Of a stretch of 9,426 bases of DNA, positions 5,997-9,426 are shown piece by piece. Each line of letters opens with the position of its first letter. Position 1 is the stretch's first letter. The DNA is from Candidatus Proteinoplasmatales archaeon SG8-5 (GTDB lineage: Archaea; Thermoplasmatota; Thermoplasmata; SG8-5), in NCBI GenBank assembly GCA_001595885.1, contig LSSH01000108.1:1175-10600 (forward strand). Reading direction: 5' to 3'. A program made the translations under genes and the position numbers. The notes beneath the pieces were generated by a model, which did not search any database, was not told the DNA's origin, and saw only the letters and a list, made by a program, of their open reading frames with translations.

Positions 5997-6002
5997 AGAG
6001 TG

Positions 6003-6009
6003 CACCTCC
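6003..6009 (-). promoter_or_regulatory. Shine-Dalgarno GGAGGTG deciding a TTG start
   Basis: On the minus strand the strong ribosome-binding site GGAGGTG ends 6 nt before TTG at 5996. It is the main support for a non-ATG start of the small membrane protein. Confidence 0.6.
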
Positions 6010-6032
6010 GCCGACTCGTAAGGTGAACGAAA

Positions 6033-6040
6033 TATATATA
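6033..6040 (-). promoter_or_regulatory. TATA box of the DUF5654-like gene
   Basis: TATATATA lies about 26 nt before position 6010, just ahead of the Shine-Dalgarno at 6009-6003. The string is self-complementary, but for the plus-strand gene it would place transcription near 6062, about 19 nt before the methyltransferase ATG. Confidence 0.5.
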
Positions 6041-6049
6041 GGCTACCCC

Positions 6050-6057
6050 TATAATAT
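6050..6057 (+). promoter_or_regulatory. TATA box of the methyltransferase gene
   Basis: The sequence tataatat is centred near 6054; 26 nt downstream is 6080, one base before the ATG at 6081, so a leaderless mRNA is predicted. Only about 10 nt separate it from the opposing TATA box, so the two promoters may compete for TBP/TFB. Confidence 0.55.
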
Positions 6058-6080
6058 CGGCCATTGACGCAAGTGATGTT

Positions 6081-6809
6081 ATGATGAAGGACAGCCAGGA
6101 TGCCTTCGGGCACGGCATATACGACCATTTCAAGGGTATCGACGTGGATGAGGTCATCGAGCGCGACGACGGTTACGTGGACGTCTCGCTGGGACCCAAA
6201 TCCTACCTGTCGAAGTTCGAGGACTGGCCGGTCCATGAGAAGAAGGCCATGACGTATGCGAAAGGTCGGGTTCTAGACATCGGCTGCGGTGGCGGAAGGC
6301 ATGCAGTCCACCTTCAGAGCAAGGGCCTTGACGTCCTGGGCATCGATAATTCTCCGATGGCGCTCAAAGTCTGCAGGGAAAGGGGCCTGAGGAAAACGAA
6401 GCTCTTGGGCGTGACCCAGATAACGAAGGAGCTGGGCGTCTTCGACACGATTATGATGATGGGCAACAACTTCGGGCTTGTGGCCAATCCGAAGAGGGCC
6501 AGGTGGTTGCTGCGGAAATTCAGGGGCATCACCACTGAGGACGCTCACATCATAGCAGAGACGATGAATCCGTACAGGACCGATAAGGAAGAACACCTGG
6601 CCTATCACCGGGATAACAAGAGAAGGGGTCGAATGGGCGGTCAGGTCAGGATACGGTGCCGGTACAAGAGGTACATGACGCCTTGGTTCGATTACCTGTT
6701 CGTCTCCAAGGACGAGTTGAGGGGAATACTGGAGGGGACCGGCTGGAACGTGAAGAAATTCTTAAACAGCAATTACGGGTCATACATTATGGTCCTGGAG
6801 AAGGAATGA
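6081..6809 (+). CDS. Class I SAM-dependent methyltransferase, substrate unknown
   Basis: The 242-aa soluble protein has a Rossmann methyltransferase core. Motif I is GRVLDIGCGGGRHAVHL (62-78). The acidic end of strand 2 is DVLGIDNSPMAL (84-95). Motif IV is FDTIMMMGNNFGLV (121-134). A basic segment RRGRMGGQVRIRCRYKRY follows, then a late strand near KFLNSNYGSYIMVLEK. The first 60 residues (YDHFKG, then SYLSKFEDWPVHEKKAM) are typical of small-molecule or uncharacterised methyltransferases of this type. The MGNNFGLV motif IV lacks the NPPY/DPPY signature of N-directed DNA or RNA base methylation. Two ATGs are adjacent (6081, 6084); the TATA spacing favours 6081 or 6084 with no leader. It stands alone, divergent from a small membrane protein, so the context gives no substrate. 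The 118 nt after it show no further gene. Confidence 0.85.
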   Translation: MMKDSQDAFGHGIYDHFKGIDVDEVIERDDGYVDVSLGPKSYLSKFEDWPVHEKKAMTYAKGRVLDIGCGGGRHAVHLQSKGLDVLGIDNSPMALKVCRERGLRKTKLLGVTQITKELGVFDTIMMMGNNFGLVANPKRARWLLRKFRGITTEDAHIIAETMNPYRTDKEEHLAYHRDNKRRGRMGGQVRIRCRYKRYMTPWFDYLFVSKDELRGILEGTGWNVKKFLNSNYGSYIMVLEKE

Positions 6810-6905
6810 AGTGGTCGCCGCAGACCTGTCTTTTCAACTTAACACCTCGAAGCCGCGAGATGAAGCGTGCGGCCCCTGAAGGTTAACATACGACCTCTCC
6901 CACAA

Positions 6906-6913
6906 CTATATCA
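6906..6913 (+). promoter_or_regulatory. TATA-like box for the 76-aa membrane protein
   Basis: The sequence ctatatca is centred near 6909, about 20 nt before the ATG at 6928. The spacing is a little short for a leaderless start, so the TTG at 6940 or GTG at 6952 could be the real start. Confidence 0.35.
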
Positions 6914-6927
6914 TTTAATAAAATCAA

Positions 6928-7158
6928 ATGAATCTAGGGTTGGTTGTCTACGTGGCCTGGGATGTCAAGAACCCGAAGGGTAGGATCGCCAGTGTTCTAT
7001 CGGCCGTATTGTGGTCCATATTAATAGTGCTCGTGATTCTTCACGGTGACTGGACCGAGTTCACCATCCCAATACTCATCCTGTTCGTTCTGTTACTCGT
7101 ACTCAGCCTTCTCAGAATATTCCAGGAATGGAAGGAAGAGGGCGAGTGGCTGGAATAA
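6928..7158 (+). CDS. Small membrane protein, two TM segments, unknown function
   Basis: This 76-aa hypothetical protein belongs to no family I recognise. A short N-terminus (MNLGLVVYVAWDVKNPKGR) is partly hydrophobic. TM1 is about residues 20-38 (IASVLSAVLWSILIVLVIL). A short polar loop HGDWTEF follows, then TM2 at about 47-63 (IPILILFVLLLVLSLLR). The acidic tail ends QEWKEEGEWLE. The basic NPKGR before TM1 suggests that both termini are cytoplasmic. The ATG at 6928 has no Shine-Dalgarno; in-frame TTG 6940 and GTG 6952 are alternatives. The next small membrane gene follows 65 nt later in the same direction from its own TATA-like box. Coding status rests on hydrophobic patterning and promoter placement, so it is moderately supported. 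Confidence 0.6.
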   Translation: MNLGLVVYVAWDVKNPKGRIASVLSAVLWSILIVLVILHGDWTEFTIPILILFVLLLVLSLLRIFQEWKEEGEWLE

Positions 7159-7185
7159 GGGGTCCCTCGGTTTCCCATAAAAATC

Positions 7186-7193
7186 TTAAATAC
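7186..7193 (+). promoter_or_regulatory. TATA-like box for the 66-aa membrane protein
   Basis: The sequence ttaaatac is centred near 7190; 26 nt downstream is about 7216, within the purine run gaggga (7214-7219) ahead of the GTG at 7224. This rejects the open-frame ATG at 7128, which lies inside the previous gene. Confidence 0.4.
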
Positions 7194-7223
7194 CCGACCC
7201 GTCATTTTCAAACGAGGGATCGA

Positions 7224-7424
7224 GTGAGGAGTGCGCGGTTGAAGTATGGAGGTCTGTGGCTCGTCATCTTCGGGACGCTGATATTGCTGGGTACAGGTAT
7301 GTGGTACATTTGGAAGACGCGCTCGCAGATGTGGTTCGATAAAGACCCATATTTGACCCTGGCGATTGTAGGCGCTCTCCTCCTCGTACCGGGTCTCTTG
7401 ATGTTTTTGTTCATCGAGGAATGA
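7224..7424 (+). CDS. Very small membrane protein, two TM segments, unknown function
   Basis: The predicted 66-aa protein (GTG start) has a basic N-terminus RSARLKYGG. TM1 spans about 11-30 (LWLVIFGTLILLGTGMWYIW). A charged loop KTRSQMWFDKDPY follows, then TM2 at about 44-64 (LTLAIVGALLLVPGLLMFLFI) and a stop after EE. The basic N-terminus suggests that both ends face the cytoplasm. GTG at 7224 is preceded by gaggga 4 nt upstream; TTG at 7239 is an alternative, and the ATG at 7128 is rejected because it lies within the preceding gene and upstream of the TATA-like box. Its TGA stop directly abuts the stop of the convergent taw2. I know no family for it. Confidence 0.55.
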   Translation: MRSARLKYGGLWLVIFGTLILLGTGMWYIWKTRSQMWFDKDPYLTLAIVGALLLVPGLLMFLFIEE

Positions 7425-8459
7425 TCACTCTACAAAAGCATCCACGACAACGTGGCTGACACCCGGCGCGTAGGATTTAATCGTCTTGATGTTGAGTATC
7501 TCCACCTGCTTACCCTCGTTCTCCGCGGCTTCCTCCACCCGTTCCAGGGGGCGGTCCGGCATCAGCCGGTCAGGGCATGTCTCGTGATAGTGTATGATCC
7601 CTTTCCCCCGCAATATCCGCATTGCCTTGGGCAGGTATTCGTGGGTCGTACCCACATAGCCCATCACGACACGGTCGGCGACGTTCTCAGCGGCGTCGCC
7701 GCAGTCCTCCAGATGCGGTTCGACAATTGCCTGGACATTGTTTAGTTTAACGTTCTGGCTCAGATATTCATGAGCCAGCGGATTGATCTCGTGGGCCACG
7801 ACCTTCCCGGGTTTCGAATGAACGGCCATGGGCAGTGTGAAGTAACCGATGCCGGCGAACATGTCAACGACCACCTCGCCGTCCCCGCACACGTTGGCCA
7901 TGCGGATGCGCTCGTCAACGTTGCCGCTGGAGAACATCAGCCTTGCCGCGTCCAGCCTGTACCTGATTCCGTTCTCGACGTGTGTCGTCTCCGTCTCCGT
8001 GCCCATGATCAAATCTAGTATGGGCTCGCGGTATTCGCCCTCGATGCCGCCCACGTCCCGCAGCACCGCTCTAGCCTCAAGCTCCTCAGAATACGCCCTG
8101 GCGATCTCGTCAAGCCAGTCATTCAATGACTCATCGATCTTTAATATCAACACGTGACCGAGCAGCTCCCACCTGCTCGGCAGCTTTGGCTTGACATCTT
8201 CCGGGACGCCAATGTTCTTCAATATGTTCCTGAGCGGCTCCTTGAAGGTCTCGCGCCATTGATATTCCCTGAGGTCGATGACCTCGCCGGCGAGTTCGGC
8301 CAGTTGCTCCGAACGAGCCGCGTCTGGCTTTTTCAGTAACGGTATTTCAACCATGTTCCCGACGTGCTCTATCCTGTGGTGTTTGTCAAGTAAGCCGTTT
8401 TCCGACAGGATCAACCGGGCCTCCTCCGCCCTTTCCCTCGGAACTCTCAGAGCCAGCAT
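7425..8459 (-). CDS. taw2: Taw2, tRNA(Phe) wyosine-pathway aminocarboxypropyltransferase
   Basis: This enzyme transfers the 3-amino-3-carboxypropyl group of S-adenosylmethionine to C7 of 4-demethylwyosine at position 37 of tRNA-Phe, in archaeal wybutosine-derivative synthesis. The protein is 344 aa. The N-terminal domain (1-110) is Trm5-like. The Rossmann core carries RLDAARLMFSSGNVDERIRM (168-187), motif I VVVDMFAGIGYFTLP (196-210), an acidic strand-2 end AHEINPLAHE (222-231) and NVADRVVMGYVGTTHEYLPK (259-278). The MGYV element replaces the NLP/NPP-type motif of the m1G37 methyltransferase Trm5 and points to Taw2. GIIHYHETCPDRLMPDRP (287-304) and SYAPGVSHVVVD (329-340) also match Taw2. The ATG lies 1 nt after the hef stop, so the two are probably co-transcribed and coupled. 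An upstream Trm5 making m1G37 must be elsewhere in the genome. Confidence 0.92.
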   Translation of the reverse strand: MLALRVPRERAEEARLILSENGLLDKHHRIEHVGNMVEIPLLKKPDAARSEQLAELAGEVIDLREYQWRETFKEPLRNILKNIGVPEDVKPKLPSRWELLGHVLILKIDESLNDWLDEIARAYSEELEARAVLRDVGGIEGEYREPILDLIMGTETETTHVENGIRYRLDAARLMFSSGNVDERIRMANVCGDGEVVVDMFAGIGYFTLPMAVHSKPGKVVAHEINPLAHEYLSQNVKLNNVQAIVEPHLEDCGDAAENVADRVVMGYVGTTHEYLPKAMRILRGKGIIHYHETCPDRLMPDRPLERVEEAAENEGKQVEILNIKTIKSYAPGVSHVVVDAFVE

Positions 8460-8460
8460 G

Positions 8461-9426
8461 CTATTCCTTTTCCTTCGAGTAGTAAGGGGCGTCCAGTGTC
8501 TCGCGGATGCCCTTGGCTATCTTCTTGCCCACGCCCTTGACCTTCATGAGGTCCTTCTCGCTCGCTTCGAGCACCGAGCTGACGCTGCCGAAGTGGGCCA
8601 GCAGACGCTGGGCTATCACACCGGAAATGTTTGGTAATCCTTCGATGATGAACTGCTGGCGTTCCTGGAGCATCATGGTACCCTTCTCGCCCCGAATCCC
8701 GGGGATTCGCCCCTCGGCAGCCTCCCTCTTTGCCACGGCAAGGAGCACCTGAGCGGTCTCCCTGTCGTCCTTGGTCGATATTATGGGAATGCCGAAGTCG
8801 ACAGTGATGGAGGCCAGTGCCCCGTAGATGGCGTCCTCGGATATGCGTCTTCGGGAGAATAGGTCCTCGCCCTCGAGAATCATGAGCGGCGATTGGTAGG
8901 CTCTCCGCAGGCTCCTCGCCTGCTGGAACAGGCGCCCGTCCATCAGCGACGCCAGGAAGTCCTCCGCCTCCTTCCGCTCCACGCCCACGCGCTCGGATAT
9001 CAGGTAATCGCCCACGTCGAGCTGGACCGATTCGATTATCACGTCCTTCCTTGCCAGGTTCTTCACGACCGGCGACTTGAACTCGCGGGTGTCCGCGATG
9101 ATCTTCAAAGGCGAATCCTGGTCCTTTGTCAACTCCTGTCGTTTCTCGAAGTCCCCGAGTTTCCGCTGGTCCTTCTCGACAGGTTGTGTCTTCATGGCTG
9201 CCCTCACCTGTTCCATCCTTCCGGCGCTTTCGAACGTCGGAGCGGTAGGACCCCCGACCTCGATGTCCTTCTGCAGCTCCTTGCGGAGTCGCTCCAGCTC
9301 CTTGTGCATGCGCGATTCCTTGTGCTTTGAAGACCAGTAATACGCCTCGTCCCTCGTGCCCTTGGTGATGAGTATCACTACCTTGCCGGTGCGGCGCCGG
9401 CCTGTCCTGCCGCGGCGCTGTATAGT
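8461..9426 (-). CDS. hef: Hef helicase-nuclease (XPF/FANCM family), N-terminal part cut by window edge
   Basis: Hef processes stalled or branched replication forks: a superfamily 2 helicase remodels the fork and an XPF-type nuclease cuts it. The window shows the last 321 codons, in frame from 9426. They begin in helicase motif VI (IQRRGRTGRRRTGK), followed by VVILITKGTRDEAYYWSS, typical of Hef/FANCM. A charged, probably disordered linker (about residues 33-105 of the fragment) leads to the ERCC4-type nuclease: IADTRE, then the GD-x(n)-ERK-x3-D signature in DVGDYLISERVGVERKEAED, with all acidic and basic residues intact. A C-terminal tandem helix-hairpin-helix has IIEGLPNISGVIAQRLL and LMKVKGVGKKIAKGI. 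Family members are roughly 750 aa, so about 430 residues are missing on the right. A GTG at 9378 is internal and not the start. The stop is 1 nt before taw2. Confidence 0.94.
   Translation of the reverse strand, partial: TIQRRGRTGRRRTGKVVILITKGTRDEAYYWSSKHKESRMHKELERLRKELQKDIEVGGPTAPTFESAGRMEQVRAAMKTQPVEKDQRKLGDFEKRQELTKDQDSPLKIIADTREFKSPVVKNLARKDVIIESVQLDVGDYLISERVGVERKEAEDFLASLMDGRLFQQARSLRRAYQSPLMILEGEDLFSRRRISEDAIYGALASITVDFGIPIISTKDDRETAQVLLAVAKREAAEGRIPGIRGEKGTMMLQERQQFIIEGLPNISGVIAQRLLAHFGSVSSVLEASEKDLMKVKGVGKKIAKGIRETLDAPYYSKEKE

Noticed and set aside
7425..8459. Trm5 (m1G37 methyltransferase) as identity of the Rossmann protein
   Set aside because: The Trm5 NLP/NPP-type motif is replaced by MGYVGTTHE, and the IIHYHET and LMPDRP segments match Taw2.
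8461..9378. Stand-alone short XPF nuclease starting at GTG 9378
   Set aside because: The frame stays open to the window edge and encodes helicase motif VI, so this is the C-terminal part of full Hef.
1..9426. CRISPR array, insertion sequence, prophage or defence island
   Set aside because: No regular direct-repeat array, transposase, integrase or phage protein is visible; except for the tRNA-Ser locus, the content is core archaeal genes.

Overview
The window reads as a compact, gene-dense archaeal chromosome segment, most likely from a euryarchaeon and probably Thermoplasmatota or a related methanogen-like lineage. The reasons are an ADP-forming acyl-CoA synthetase, archaeal tRNA-modification enzymes (Trm56 and Taw2), an ATP-dependent DNA ligase, a Hef-type XPF helicase-nuclease (the fused form is a euryarchaeal hallmark), TATA-like promoters about 26 nt upstream of several start codons, and a tRNA-Ser without an encoded CCA. 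The lineage is inferred from gene content, not from a search.

Layout. Positions 1-1829 (minus) hold most of a fused ADP-forming acyl-CoA synthetase that runs off the left edge. Positions 1830-2310 are a non-coding block centred on a tRNA-Ser(GGA) gene on the minus strand. It is unusual: a 21-nt copy of the tRNA 5' end lies upstream, a 12-nt copy of its 3' end lies downstream, and the two spacers share five short blocks in the same order. Positions 2311-3885 (plus) form an operon-like cluster: a two-HTH regulator, the tRNA C56 2'-O-methyltransferase Trm56, and an HD-domain phosphohydrolase. Positions 3927-5684 (plus) encode DNA ligase from its own TATA box. A small DUF5654-like membrane protein (minus, 5721-5996) and a SAM methyltransferase (plus, 6081-6809) are divergent, with back-to-back promoters. 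Two very small two-helix membrane proteins follow (plus, 6928-7424). The right end (minus) holds taw2 and the C-terminal part of hef, separated by 1 nt.

How the genes fit together. Two themes dominate: tRNA biology (tRNA-Ser, Trm56, Taw2) and DNA replication or repair (DNA ligase, Hef). The acyl-CoA synthetase belongs to energy metabolism and makes ATP from acyl-CoA. The remaining genes are small membrane proteins and an unassigned methyltransferase.

Most of the window is ordinary core archaeal genome. The one stretch the standard gene list does not explain is the tRNA-Ser locus. Its outer repeat fragments, promoter placement, terminator-like hairpin and potential alternative stems suggest a structured transcript of about 330-370 nt, or the scar of a tRNA-targeted duplication or insertion.
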